64,000 nt of DNA. Source: Perkinsela sp. pyNocScin1. Lineage: Eukaryota > Euglenozoa > Kinetoplastea > Prokinetoplastida > Perkinselidae. A program made the translations under genes and the position numbers. The notes under the pieces are model-generated. The model made no database searches, was not told where the DNA came from, and was given only the letters and a program-made list of their open reading frames with translations. Shown piece after piece: positions 10,980 through 20,162 of the stretch. The first letter of the stretch is position 1. Every line of letters begins with the position of its first letter. The stretch is taken from contig CAXHTR010000006.1 in assembly GCA_964019655.1 (NCBI GenBank), positions 620,001-684,000 on the forward strand, written 5' to 3'.

Positions 10980-11005
10980 AACTTTCCCCGCTCCTCTCTA
11001 TTTAG
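10980..11005 (+). promoter_or_regulatory. Putative trans-splice acceptor of the PDI gene
   Basis: A pyrimidine tract (ctttccccgctcctctctattt) ends in AG three bases before the ATG at 11008. This is the arrangement expected of a spliced-leader acceptor, although only cDNA could prove its use. Confidence 0.45.
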
Positions 11006-11007
11006 AA

Positions 11008-11793
11008 ATGAATCCCATCCGCTACTTCCCATCACTCATCTTTTTTATTGCTGCTGTCTACTTCGGCGTCGTCGACCACACGCGCGGCCCCACTGCCCAG
11101 CAAAAGAAACCCCAGGGCAACCCCGGCCCAGTCCACGTCCGCTCGCTCACCTCCAGCAGCTTCGACAACATCGCCCTCGACACCACCAAGGACGCGTTTG
11201 TGATGTTCTACGCCCCATGGTGCGGCCACTGCCAGCACTTCGGCCCTGCCTACGAGACTGTCGCGCGGACCTTCGCTGCCGACAGCGCCACCGTTGTCAT
11301 CGCCAAGATCGACCTCGAGGCCGACGAGGGCGGCATGGCGATCGCCGAGCGCTACGCTATCCGCGGGTACCCGACGCTCATGTGGTTCCCCAAGGACAAC
11401 AAGGAAGGCGTGCCCTACGAGGGCAGTCGCGACGCCAAAGAGATCGTCCAGTTCGTCAACGCAAAAAGTGGCCTGCGCCGCTTGCTCGGCGGCGCGCTCG
11501 AGCCCCTCGCTGGGACGAGTGAGGCGCTGCATACAGTCGCCAAGGACTTTCTGAAGGCTGACGCCGAAGGAAAGGAGGCGTGCATTGCCGCTATTGCAGA
11601 GGCCGACGCGGAGGCCCCTGTGAAGGCGATGTACACCAAAGTCATGCGCAAGATCGTCGAAAAGGGCGTCGAGTACGTCCCGAAGGAGACGGCGCGGGTG
11701 GCGGCGCTGCTTGAGAGCGCCAGCTCGATGAGCCTCGAGAAGGTGGATGAGTTTGTCAAGAAGCGCAATGTGCTTGCAGTCTTTGCTGCGTAA
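11008..11793 (+). CDS. Protein disulfide isomerase with one thioredoxin domain and ERp29-like tail
   Basis: 261 residues. Residues 1-20 are a hydrophobic signal peptide (SLIFFIAAVYFGVV). Residues about 42-150 form a thioredoxin domain with active site WCGHC (Cys72, Cys75) and the cis-proline loop at Tyr121-Pro122. Residues about 160-261 are helical and lysine-rich, like the ERp29/P5-type C-terminal domain. It should oxidise or isomerise disulfides in the endoplasmic reticulum. No KDEL-like retention signal is present (the end is VFAA), so retention must depend on partners or the protein is secreted. It immediately precedes an LRR array whose members carry paired cysteines, but a functional link is only a thought. 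Confidence 0.88.
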   Translation: MNPIRYFPSLIFFIAAVYFGVVDHTRGPTAQQKKPQGNPGPVHVRSLTSSSFDNIALDTTKDAFVMFYAPWCGHCQHFGPAYETVARTFAADSATVVIAKIDLEADEGGMAIAERYAIRGYPTLMWFPKDNKEGVPYEGSRDAKEIVQFVNAKSGLRRLLGGALEPLAGTSEALHTVAKDFLKADAEGKEACIAAIAEADAEAPVKAMYTKVMRKIVEKGVEYVPKETARVAALLESASSMSLEKVDEFVKKRNVLAVFAA

Positions 11794-12361
11794 GCAGGTG
11801 CTTAGAGGTTGTGGTGAGATGATTTTGGATGATGTGATAGAAATTTTTGTTTTCGTGCGTGAAGTACAAAGTACGAATGAAGACCCTTGAGGAGAAGATT
11901 ATGGAGGGCGAAGGAAAATAACTCGTGAAAGGCAGTCTTTATCAAAATATGTGCATCTCTTGCACACATGATGCGTGACAGACTTGCGAATGATGCGACG
12001 AAGAATCCTGAGGGCTAGGCCAAGGATGCAAGGGCAAAATTTGACGCGACCGAAGCTTTGCGACCCAAAAATTGGGTTGCGAAAATCATTCAGTCCAAGT
12101 ACGAGTTTCATTATCATCTAGCCTTCGTACAAGCCTATTTCTACGACCTGAAGCATGAATTCTTCTGTGTGAAAAATCGCCGCGACCCAAAATCGGGCCT
12201 CGACCCTCGAAGTTGGCATCCCTGGGCGATAGAATGGATATATCTTGACTTTGTCGTAAAGCAAATTTATTGTGTTCAGTGACTTGAAGTTTGATTTTAA
12301 GTCGATGTTTCATCAGCACGTAGAGCTTCCAAGTACATCTCAATAATTTACAATTTCAAGA
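11794..12361. other. Spacer with a small hairpin
   Basis: No gene seen in 568 bases. Positions 12060-12080 form a 9-bp stem (GCGACCCAA with TTGGGTTGC, one G-T pair) around a three-base loop, and a partial copy of the left arm recurs near 12180. The last bases before 12362 are AT-rich with an AG two bases before the ATG. Confidence 0.5.
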
Positions 12362-12991
12362 ATGTTCACTCTGCTTATCTCCGCTGATAACCATACCGGT
12401 CGCTTTGACCCAGCGATGCTCGATGACCACCAGCTCATGGAGCTGTTTTTCACACCAGATGAGGCTGACCCGGGAGAATACCACCAGTCTGGTGATCGAG
12501 ATGATGCATGCTCGTGGAAGGGGGTAAAGTGCACAGAGGCCAGCAACCACGTCACGGAAATTAACTGGGCCAGCTACGTTTTAGTTATCACAGGAACGCT
12601 TGACTTCAAGAAAATGCCCCGAAAGGTAACTGATGTCAACTTTTCTTACCAAAGACTCTTTGGTGAAGTTGACACAAGTACGCTGCCGCATTCGCTCAAA
12701 TATGTTTGCATCACGGACTGCAAATTTAGTGGAAAACTTGAACTGCGCACACTCCCTCCGAATATCGAATCATTCGTCGTAGAAGGTAATTGCTTTTCTG
12801 CAGTTAGTGACATCTGTGATCTCCCAGAGTCGTTGATAACATTAAATCTTCGGGAGCCAGCTATCAAGCGCAAAAATATTCACGTCGGTAAGCTCCGCAC
12901 TCAAATTTATATCAATCTGTCGGGGTGCGGAATCACGAATATCACCTATGAAGACCAAGAAGACGCAAAGTACGTCCGTAATTTCAATTGA
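12362..12991 (+). CDS. LRR protein, short type, copy 1 of 3
   Basis: 209 residues from an ATG two bases after an AG. It has a short hydrophobic start (MFTLLISAD), the family motif GRFDP with DHQLMEL, and a C.W.GV.C box (CSWKGVKC) at residues about 55-62. About five 23-residue LRRs follow, and several have lost the asparagine-ladder residue. The C-terminus is acidic (EDQEDAKYV). Two close paralogues follow at 13815 and 15200. Probably a small secreted or luminal recognition protein; there is no anchor and the ligand is unknown. Confidence 0.8.
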   Translation: MFTLLISADNHTGRFDPAMLDDHQLMELFFTPDEADPGEYHQSGDRDDACSWKGVKCTEASNHVTEINWASYVLVITGTLDFKKMPRKVTDVNFSYQRLFGEVDTSTLPHSLKYVCITDCKFSGKLELRTLPPNIESFVVEGNCFSAVSDICDLPESLITLNLREPAIKRKNIHVGKLRTQIYINLSGCGITNITYEDQEDAKYVRNFN

Positions 12992-13136
12992 TATTCATTG
13001 AAGTTCATGTCTGGTGGTGAGAAGAATTTCATAGCAAAAATAAACGATATTTTATAAAGAAAACATTTTCTGCATTTTTACCACCTGTTCGTTTGTGCTC
13101 TCAAAATCTTCTTTTAAGAGAGTTTTAGAATTTTCC

Positions 13137-13244
13137 ATGCGTTCCCTCAGATTTCTGATTCTTGACCCGTCCCTTGGGCGCCTCGCCTACAACTGCCTAT
13201 CCGACCAAGCGCAAATGGAAGTACACCTCAAAGGGCTTCAGTAA
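13137..13244 (+). pseudogene. N-terminal stub of an LRR gene
   Basis: The 35 codons from the ATG at 13137 reproduce the family N-terminus (LILDPSLGRLAYNCLSDQAQME) and then end at TAA. No W.GV.C box or LRR follows. This is the clear remnant of a gene whose body has been lost, resembling the gene at 27717-28589 more than its direct neighbours. Confidence 0.75.
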
Positions 13245-13279
13245 GAGCAAAAAAGCAAACCTATGAGAGCTCAATATGA

Positions 13280-13556
13280 AATTTAAAGATTGCAGTGCAT
13301 GAAAAGGCATAGCGTGCGAGATTGGCAGTGTTTTGATAATTTCGATGAATGAATTCGAAGTCCATAAAAACAGTATCCACTTGATTTCATCCTGCAGCTT
13401 ATCTTGAAGCTTATAGCCCTGGATGAAGATCTGCACGTATCCTTTGACACATCGTTGATTCCAATATGCCTCGTGAGTTTCGAGATCAAATCTGACGTCT
13501 GCAAGAAACACAAGCTGGAAGCTCAAAAGTTTGCCCAGGATCAAAATAGCAAGGAA
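13280..13556 (-). pseudogene. Relic of non-LRR family X, copy 1
   Basis: On the minus strand an open segment reads LETHEAYWNQRCVKGYVQ, then KLQDEIKWILFLW and SNSFIEIIKTLPI. No ATG starts it. A near-identical copy lies at 14678-14945, but the differences are mostly non-synonymous and the second copy has a TAG, so neither is constrained now. Landmarks line up with the open frame at 52382: RC then 27-30 residues, S[FV]IE..I, L.I, then M..F..L..L. I read it as a dead member of that family. Confidence 0.4.
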
Positions 13557-13814
13557 TTAAGATAAAGATAACAAGACGGATATGTTACTTCATTTCACGT
13601 GACATGAATCTCCCATATCGCGAGAAAGGGTACTGAATTCATCTCCCACAGATTTCATTGGGGAATCGAAAGCCAAAAATCTACCAGAACTATAAGCTCC
13701 GCCATAGTGTATTCAAATGAAAATCGCTGCAAAACCCTTTCGTTAAAAAAATCATAGGTTTTTCAATAGTGCTACAGCGGCCAATTTTCCCTCATTTATC
13801 TTTTTGAAATCTTG

Positions 13815-14450
13815 ATGATGCTGCTGCTGCTGCTTACCTCCGCTGATACCCACATCGGCCGCTTTGACCCAGCGATGCTCAATGATCACCAGCTCATGGA
13901 GCTGTTTTTTAGCCCAGATGATATTGACCCGGGACAGTACCACCAGTCTGGTGACCAAGACGATGCATGCTCGTGGAGGGGTGTGGTATGCACGGAGGAG
14001 AAATATGTCACGCATATCGATTGGTCGATCGTGATTCTCGCTATAATGGGAACGCTTGACTTCACAAAGATGCCGCGAAAGGTAACTTATGTCAACTTTT
14101 TTAACGAAAGACTCTTTGGAGAGGTCGACACAAGCACATTGCCACATTCGCTCAAGTATTTTTGCCTCATGGGCTGCAAATTTAGTGGAAGCGTCGAGCT
14201 GCGCACACTTCCTCCGAATATTGAGTCTTTCATCGTGGAAGTTAATTGCTTTGCTTCCGTCGGGGACATCTGCCATCTCCCAGGCTCGTTGCGTACATTG
14301 AGAATTCGTGAAGCAGCTATCGAGCACACAAATATTCACGTCGGTAAGCTCTCCAAGAATGATATTTTTATCAATTTATCGGGTTGCGGATTGACAGATG
14401 TCACGTATGAAGACCAAGAAGATGCGAAGTACGTCTGCAATTTCAATTGA
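13815..14450 (+). CDS. LRR protein, short type, copy 2 of 3
   Basis: 211 residues from the ATG at 13815. The frame is open one codon earlier only as TTG, and a second ATG follows at once. The start is strongly hydrophobic (MMLLLLLTSAD), then GRFDPAML, DHQLMEL and the box CSWRGVVC. About five LRRs and the acidic EDQEDAKYV tail match the copy at 12362 closely. The upstream pyrimidine tract (ttttccctcatttatcttttt) is shared with copy 3 but not with copy 1. Confidence 0.82.
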   Translation: MMLLLLLTSADTHIGRFDPAMLNDHQLMELFFSPDDIDPGQYHQSGDQDDACSWRGVVCTEEKYVTHIDWSIVILAIMGTLDFTKMPRKVTYVNFFNERLFGEVDTSTLPHSLKYFCLMGCKFSGSVELRTLPPNIESFIVEVNCFASVGDICHLPGSLRTLRIREAAIEHTNIHVGKLSKNDIFINLSGCGLTDVTYEDQEDAKYVCNFN

Positions 14451-14542
14451 TATTCATTGAAGTTCATGTCTGGTGGTGAGAAGAATTTCATAGCAAGAAT
14501 AAACGATGCACAAAATGTTTTTTTTGGAGAGTTACAATTTCC

Positions 14543-14641
14543 AATGCTGACTATTGACCCCTCTATGGGACGCCTCAAATCAACTTTTTGTCTGACCAAG
14601 ATCTGATAGAAATACCTTTCAAAGGGCCCAGTCAGCTTTAA
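14543..14641 (+). pseudogene. N-terminal LRR stub with frameshift
   Basis: ATG at 14543 begins LTIDPSMGRL, the family start. A small deletion then shifts the frame, and LSDQDLIEI appears in the next frame before TAA. It occupies the same place in unit 2 as the stub at 13137 in unit 1, so the stub existed before the tandem duplication and decayed separately. Confidence 0.7.
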
Positions 14642-14677
14642 AACGTGAGTAATAAGACTTCAACGAGATTTCCAAAG

Positions 14678-14945
14678 ATTGCAGCAAATGGAAAGGCATA
14701 GCGCGCAAGATTGGCAGTGTTTGGATAATTTCGATGAATGAATTCGAATTCCATAAAAACAGTATCCACTTGATTTCATCCCGCAGCTTATCTTGAAGCT
14801 TATAGCCCTGGATGAAGATCTACACGTATCCCTTGACACATCGTTGATTCCAATATGCCTCGTGAGTTTCGAGATCAAGGCTGACTTCTGCAAGAAATAC
14901 AAGCTGGAAGCCCAAAAGTTTTCCCGAGATCACAATTGGAAAGAA
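14678..14945 (-). pseudogene. Relic of non-LRR family X, copy 2
   Basis: Duplicate of the minus-strand segment at 13280-13556 with roughly nine bases in ten the same. The frame is interrupted by TAG at 14820-14822, where copy 1 has CAG. The remainder still reads KLRDEIKWILFLW and SNSFIEIIQTLPI. A non-functional paralogue carried along by the tandem duplication. Confidence 0.4.
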
Positions 14946-15199
14946 TCAAGGAAAAGAAAACAGGACGGTTATGTTGTTTCTTTTGACTTGAGGTGAATCC
15001 CCCATATCGCAAGAAAGGGTACTGAATTCATCTCTCACACCTCTCATCGGGGAGTGAAAGCCAATTTCTCACCAGAAGCTCCGTTATAGCGTATTTAAAT
15101 GAAAATCGCTGCATAACCCTTTCGTTAAAAAAATCATAGGTTTTTCAATAGTGCTACAGCAGCAACTTTTCCCTCACTTATCTTTTCGAAATCTTGATA

Positions 15200-15862
15200 A
15201 TGTTCTCACTGCTTACCTCTGCTGATACCCACATCGGTCGCTTCGACCCGACAACGCTCACTGACCGCCAGCTCATGGAACTATTTTTCACTCCGGATGA
15301 GAGTGACCCGGGCGATTACCACCAGTCCGGTGGCGAAGACGAGTGGAGTGACTTAGGTTTTTCGAGTGACCAAGACGATGCATGCTATTGGAAGGGGGTC
15401 ACATGCACGATGGATGGGACTGTTCTGATAATCGCATGGGCCAGCTACCATTTCAATATTGCGGGAACACTTGACTTCACGAAAATACCGCAAGAAGTAA
15501 AAGAAATCAATTTTTACAACCTTCCGCTCTACGGTGAGGTTGAAATATGCGCGCTTCCGCAATCAATGAAGAACGTTTGCTTACAGGACTGCAAATTTAG
15601 CGGAAGCCTCGATATTCGCGCACTGCCACGACAAATTGAGTCATTCATCGTGAAAGGGAATCAGATCACTTCTGTTGGGGACATATGTGATCTGCCACGT
15701 TCGCTGCATGTCTTCAAAATTGGCGAGTCAGCTGTAACGCACAAGACTCTTCATGTTGCCCAGCTCCCCAGCACTGGCATCAGAGTCGATCTCTCCGGCT
15801 GCAGGTTCACGAAAATCACCTTTGAGGACCAAGAAGACGAGGATCGTGTTGTACATAATTAA
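15200..15862 (+). CDS. LRR protein, short type, copy 3 of 3
   Basis: 220 residues from the ATG at 15200; the two codons before it are TTG and ATA, so no earlier start. The start is MFSLLTSAD, then GRFDPTTL, DRQLMEL and the box CYWKGVTC. It differs from copies 1 and 2 by an acidic insertion (EDEWSDLGFSSDQ) just before the box. About five LRRs and the tail FEDQEDEDRVV follow. The most diverged of the three copies. Confidence 0.82.
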   Translation: MFSLLTSADTHIGRFDPTTLTDRQLMELFFTPDESDPGDYHQSGGEDEWSDLGFSSDQDDACYWKGVTCTMDGTVLIIAWASYHFNIAGTLDFTKIPQEVKEINFYNLPLYGEVEICALPQSMKNVCLQDCKFSGSLDIRALPRQIESFIVKGNQITSVGDICDLPRSLHVFKIGESAVTHKTLHVAQLPSTGIRVDLSGCRFTKITFEDQEDEDRVVHN

Positions 15863-16305
15863 TGATCGTGTCCATGCAGATGGGCGAGAGTGACGAAATT
15901 TTACATAGCAGATTTATACAGTTAAGCATAAGAGTACCTAAGGCGCTTTTCATTTCCTGTTTAACCGTGCTCTCAAAAACATTTATTTTCGAGAATATCA
16001 TAGTAATCAATGCACTCCCCCGGAATTCCGATTTTTCAGTGCTCTTCAGCCACCTTGGAATGACACTATTTCTGAACAAGCGCTGTTAGAAACGCCTTTT
16101 GAAAGTTTCGATCGTCGCTGAAGCCTTTCTACCCTTGCCCAAGTAGGGGCTGCGAATTTTTTGAGAATCTGGTGAATCATTGCTATAGATTTCAAAAGCA
16201 TCTATTTTGGCACGTCAACCCAATCCCAGCAACGTAAATTTTTCCTACCAATGCAGCCCATCTCAACTAATTTCGTCTATTTCTACTGTTTCTCATACAT
16301 TGAAA
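15863..16305 (+). other. Spacer with eroded LRR stub
   Basis: Within 16010-16121 an ATG opens a short frame that breaks. In the next frame NDTISEQALLETPF recalls the LSDQALMELLF motif of LRR genes, the position-equivalent of the stubs at 13137 and 14543. The remainder shows no gene. A pyrimidine-rich tract (tttcgtctatttctactgtttctc) precedes the ATG at 16306. Confidence 0.5.
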
Positions 16306-17118
16306 ATGCCCATCGCTCTGTATCTACCGCTGCTCACAGCCGACCTCCCCCAAGCCGATCACACGTTCGCTGCTATGCAGCTGCAGTCCATGTACCATTT
16401 CATTGCGCCAACCGATTACACAAGCAGAAAGGCGCTGCAGGTCCACGCTGGCCACCCGTTCCTCTTCTACCTCCGGAGCTCCAAGCGCGCCTTGCCAGAC
16501 GACCCGTGCACGTGGCGGTGCTGCAAGTGCACGAAGGGCGCCCTCACATGGTTCAGCTCACTGGGGATGGATTTGGATATCTTACGAACACATGTGTCCG
16601 CGCAGCTGCACTGGCTCGTGCCGACGGTCCGTGCTGCTTCCCTGCGGGCTATTGCCCTCCGCGGGGGCTGGTCGGGCCAGACCTTGCCGCGCGACATGCG
16701 CTTCCTTCTCCTGCTGAGCTGCGATTGGTGCGATAGCGTCGGCAACACAATCCACCAGGAGCTGTCCCTCCGAAACCTCCCGAGCAAGATGGAGGAGCTC
16801 CACGTGCGTAGCATATTCTGCACAGGCAAGGTCTCTATTCCCGATCTACCAAGCACGATGCACATGCTTGTCCTCATAGGGAACATCGAGCACGCCTTCG
16901 TGCATGCCGACGGGCTGCCGAGCGGTCTACAGCTGTTGCAAATCTCGCGCAATAACAAGGGGGAAAACTTCCAGAAGGGGAAGACGGAGTGGACTCGCAG
17001 CAAACCCGTAACGATCCACTGGGACCGACGGGGCGTGAAAGACGATCGTGTCACAGCGAAGCCGGTGTCCCAGCGCACGGTTCGGGGCATGACAAAGCAC
17101 TTGCAGATGTTTCCTTGA
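16306..17118 (+). CDS. LRR protein, subfamily B
   Basis: 270 residues from the ATG at 16306, which follows the pyrimidine tract; the frame is open upstream without another ATG. Subfamily B lacks the GR.D..LSDQ motif. It has the box as CTWRCCKC (GV replaced by CC), a LVPTVRAAS strand, LPRDMRFLLLLSCDWC, and two or three LRRs (RNLPSKMEELHV, DLPSTMHMLVL, GLPSGLQLLQI). The C-terminus is basic (DDRVTAKPVSQRTVRG), a tail resembled by RVTAK at 47864-48649. Relatives: 35505, 38021 and 47864. Role unknown. Confidence 0.8.
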   Translation: MPIALYLPLLTADLPQADHTFAAMQLQSMYHFIAPTDYTSRKALQVHAGHPFLFYLRSSKRALPDDPCTWRCCKCTKGALTWFSSLGMDLDILRTHVSAQLHWLVPTVRAASLRAIALRGGWSGQTLPRDMRFLLLLSCDWCDSVGNTIHQELSLRNLPSKMEELHVRSIFCTGKVSIPDLPSTMHMLVLIGNIEHAFVHADGLPSGLQLLQISRNNKGENFQKGKTEWTRSKPVTIHWDRRGVKDDRVTAKPVSQRTVRGMTKHLQMFP

Positions 17119-17546
17119 AAGCCGAGGGTAAGGGGTTCTGTTGTAGTGATGCAGTGGCATATAGCCTTTCATAAGGATCACGAGAATGACATCTTGTCTT
17201 GAGCGCAATGCACGATGTCAATACAAGTGTCATGGCACGTGTAGCATCTCTTGGCAAGTATCGTATGAACCAAGTACTGAGGGAACGCGAGGTGAATGGT
17301 TTAAGCCAATATTTCATACTGGGTACAAAGATTCGTGACAAAGTGGATTTTTGAAAATTTCTTCGTATTCGTGATCTAGGATTCAAAATTACACTGTATG
17401 TAACAGATAGTGTTAAGCGGGTAATATTTCACATTGTAGTGTCAACCTATGCAGTTTGAAAATTATGGGTCGGGAAAGGGGTGCCAAAAATATAGAAATC
17501 TGCAGAAATATCATCTTTCCCATTTTCTCCTAAAACGATCACCAGA
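17119..17546. other. Spacer, no gene seen
   Basis: AT-rich, with no coding frame that I trust. It ends in a pyrimidine-rich tract and CACCAG directly before the A of the next start context (ATG at 17547), a plausible splice acceptor. Confidence 0.5.
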
Positions 17547-18473
17547 ATGCATAGTCTTCTTATCTGCACAGATGACAGCGCTCTCGGCCGCATCGACCCG
17601 ACGATGCTTGACGACCAAACGCGTATGGAGCTTCTCATCGACGGCCTGAGCGATGAGGCAAAGAAAAATTACCAGGATGCCAACGGGAACTATCTCGAAT
17701 ATCAAAAGTGGGATGGTGTGTACTTGGGTGATGATGATATCGAAATTGAGAGATTCGAAATTCCTTTCAGTACACCCGGGACAGTTGCCTTTGAGTTCCT
17801 TCCAAAGTCACTTACGGGGTTTGAAGCAAGTTCGTCGGATATCGAAGGTACGGTCCCAGTTTCCCTTCTGCCGAGAGGTCTCGTCGACTTTGACATCTCG
17901 AGCAATCAGAATATGTTCGGCACAATCGATTTCTGCGCGCTCCCACCAGCCCTGGAGATGTGCGACCTTTCAGACAACAAATTTACAGGAAATGCTGACT
18001 TAACAAAGTTGCCTAAGCGTCTGCAATCGCTCCACATCAGGTTAAATAATTTTCATGGCAGTGTGTCGCTCTCTTATCTACCAGCCTCGCTAAAAGTGAT
18101 TGATATCAGTTACAACGAATTCAGCGGAAGAATCTGTGAGGCAAAGATTTCGGACTCGTTGACCGATCTATACGCAAACCACTGCAAATTTACAGGGAGC
18201 TTCGTCTTTGAAAATCTCCCGGAGTGCAGAGAGGTCATAGAAATGCGCGATAATGAAATGAGTGGAAATTTGCACATTACTGAGGTAGCTCAACAAGAGG
18301 AAATTGACGTTAGCGGAAACGCTTTTACGGGGACAGCAGTAGTGCACTCGAGCATGTATGGGAATTTCACTATTTATGGAAATAGAATAGAGGCCGTTGT
18401 TGATGAGAATGGCAACGAAGTCGAGTGCTCGGTGGGTAAAAATGGGTTTGTGCGTTCCATACGGCTTTGTTAA
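17547..18473 (+). CDS. LRR protein, no-cysteine box type
   Basis: 308 residues. The start MHSLLICTDDSALGRIDP is followed by DDQTRMELLIDGL and a box KWDGVYL in which both cysteines are missing. Eight LRRs of 23 residues follow; the sixth begins ISDSL rather than LP. The C-terminal cap contains AVVDENGNE, a motif recurring near the end of many family members. No membrane anchor. Confidence 0.85.
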   Translation: MHSLLICTDDSALGRIDPTMLDDQTRMELLIDGLSDEAKKNYQDANGNYLEYQKWDGVYLGDDDIEIERFEIPFSTPGTVAFEFLPKSLTGFEASSSDIEGTVPVSLLPRGLVDFDISSNQNMFGTIDFCALPPALEMCDLSDNKFTGNADLTKLPKRLQSLHIRLNNFHGSVSLSYLPASLKVIDISYNEFSGRICEAKISDSLTDLYANHCKFTGSFVFENLPECREVIEMRDNEMSGNLHITEVAQQEEIDVSGNAFTGTAVVHSSMYGNFTIYGNRIEAVVDENGNEVECSVGKNGFVRSIRLC

Positions 18474-18529
18474 GATTGATATTCAGCGCTGGGCTGCCTG
18501 ATGAGATTTTGCATACTGAGAAATACGTC

Positions 18530-18655
18530 ATGCCAACTTCGTCGCCCATACTCATAACCCACCGCCCCATAGGCCCACTTTATCTGCCTTATCTATCCGA
18601 CCATGGGGATACAAAGGGTTCATTTGAATTCATATGGTCCAAGAATGATCAATAA
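18530..18655 (+). pseudogene. N-terminal stub of a subfamily C LRR gene
   Basis: ATG at 18530 opens MPTSSPILITHRPIGPLYL with LSDHG, matching the start of the genes at 18972 and 31399 (bases for QASSLLLLPDRSIGPLHL). It then runs into unrelated sequence and stops. It sits directly upstream of an intact member of the same subfamily, suggesting an incomplete duplication. Confidence 0.65.
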
Positions 18656-18971
18656 AACTTAAAGAGCAAAAGGTTAGGGAACACAGATACATTCATCATA
18701 TACTCTGCGTGATGATTATAATCGCATCGAGTGTGTTCAAAGTCTTTCATCATTCACATGCGCTTCCATTTGATAAAAGTGTATTGTTCGAAGCAGGACA
18801 GGCCCTGGTCAAGTTCGATTTTGATGAAAAAATGCTGTGAGACAGATATGAAGTCCAAGTTCAAGGGTTCCCTGCATAGAGAATTCTAAGAAAGCATAGA
18901 GCTCAATTTCTGACTGTGCATGCGTATAATCCACTCATTTTCGTTTCTTCTCTTCTAACAAAATAATCCAA
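18656..18971. other. Spacer upstream of an LRR gene
   Basis: No gene seen. The last 35 bases are pyrimidine-rich (cattttcgtttcttctcttctaac) and continue into AAAATAATCCAA before the ATG; nearly the same string precedes the subfamily C gene starting at 32340 on the other strand. Confidence 0.5.
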
Positions 18972-19997
18972 ATGCAAGCATCATCGCTCCTTCTTCTGCC
19001 AGATCGCTCCATAGGGCCACTCCATCTCAATGGAACCTCTGATCAAGCCGTAATGGAGGCACTCATTGACGGTCTCAGCAGTTTCAACCAGCAGCAGTTC
19101 CAAGCCAGAGACGGGACCTACAAAGATGTCTGTAAGTGGAGTGGGATTCAGTGCAATGGCCGTAGGCAAGTGACGGAAATTATGTGGAACTTCACAAAGC
19201 AAGACAAGTTCATTCTCATTGGAAAATTATCCTTCGTCGACTTCCCACCGCACACAAAAGGCGTAAACATCTATGCCAAGGACTCCAATGCTGATTATTT
19301 TCATCTGAAGTTTCTCGGAAGTGATACGTCTGCACTTCCGCGCGGCCTCGAGAGCTTCAATATTGAGAACGTGTTCATCAAGAGCCTCGACCTGCGTCGA
19401 CTACCAGCCAGTCTGGAAACATTGCAGGCAAAGTCTTGTGGAGTTTCCGGTACTTGCTGCCTGACAGCACTTCCCACGAATTTACAAGCCGCACAACTCA
19501 CAGAGAATTTCCTTGAAGGCAGCATAAGCCTCGATCGCCTCCCGCCAGAGCTTATAAGCCTCGAATTATCTTTCAATGAGCTCTCAGGAACAATAAATCT
19601 GAAGCGATTGCCGAAGACACTTCGATGGATTTCACTTGACAACAACCATTTTTATGGGAGTGTCGATGTGAATTATCTCTCGAGAGATATGCAGACCTTA
19701 TTTTTGCAGAAGAATGAGCTCAGCGGCATTTTTAATCTCACAAGTCCATCAGAAAATCTCAGATCAATATCCATCCGTGGAAACGCATTTAAGTGTCCTG
19801 TCGTTGTCTCACGGCGAGCGTTCTCAGTTGTCGACGTCGACTACGCAGAGATGGGTGACGTCGTCGATGACAATGGTGTCCCATACACGCTGGATGAAAT
19901 CGAACTTGTGAAAACTCGACGGGAAGAAGAGCTCAGGAAAAACTTTGAACGCATAAAGAGGGAGAGGCTCAAGAACAGGGAGGCTCATACAAACTGA
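18972..19997 (+). CDS. LRR protein, subfamily C, with charged helical tail
   Basis: 341 residues. It opens MQASSLLLLPDRSIGPLHL with TSDQAVMEALIDGL and the box CKWSGIQC, followed by the subfamily signature NGRRQV. Seven LRRs follow. The last 35 residues form a highly charged probable helix (TRREEELRKNFERIKRERLK) absent from its relatives at 31399 and 34242, so it may be a recent C-terminal extension. Otherwise the architecture is that of the family. Confidence 0.85.
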   Translation: MQASSLLLLPDRSIGPLHLNGTSDQAVMEALIDGLSSFNQQQFQARDGTYKDVCKWSGIQCNGRRQVTEIMWNFTKQDKFILIGKLSFVDFPPHTKGVNIYAKDSNADYFHLKFLGSDTSALPRGLESFNIENVFIKSLDLRRLPASLETLQAKSCGVSGTCCLTALPTNLQAAQLTENFLEGSISLDRLPPELISLELSFNELSGTINLKRLPKTLRWISLDNNHFYGSVDVNYLSRDMQTLFLQKNELSGIFNLTSPSENLRSISIRGNAFKCPVVVSRRAFSVVDVDYAEMGDVVDDNGVPYTLDEIELVKTRREEELRKNFERIKRERLKNREAHTN

Positions 19998-20162
19998 TAT
20001 TCGCGTGCTATTGTGTAGAATCTGCTCCTTGGGTCACACCCATCTCTTTTGCGCTGCGCGGCAGCTTCGCTTGAAGGGCTTGTAAACGGAGAGAGCACTT
20101 TTTTCGGTATCTTGCTCAACTGGCTCATATAACATTACATTACGAATACATTACTAAGCATA

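Larger units (their letters stand above)
12340..16121 (+). repeat. Three decayed tandem copies of a ~1.4-kb LRR gene unit
   Basis: Each unit holds a 209-220 codon LRR gene followed by an N-terminal stub of another LRR gene (13137, 14543, 16010). Units 1 and 2 also share a nearly identical non-LRR spacer (about 13280-13556 and 14678-14945). The sequence just before genes 2 and 3 is shared as well (AAAAATCATAGGTTTTTCAATAGTGCTACAGC at about 13748 and 15130, interrupted here only by length of quotation). Unit length is about 1.39 kb. Unit 3 has lost the spacer. Confidence 0.8.
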
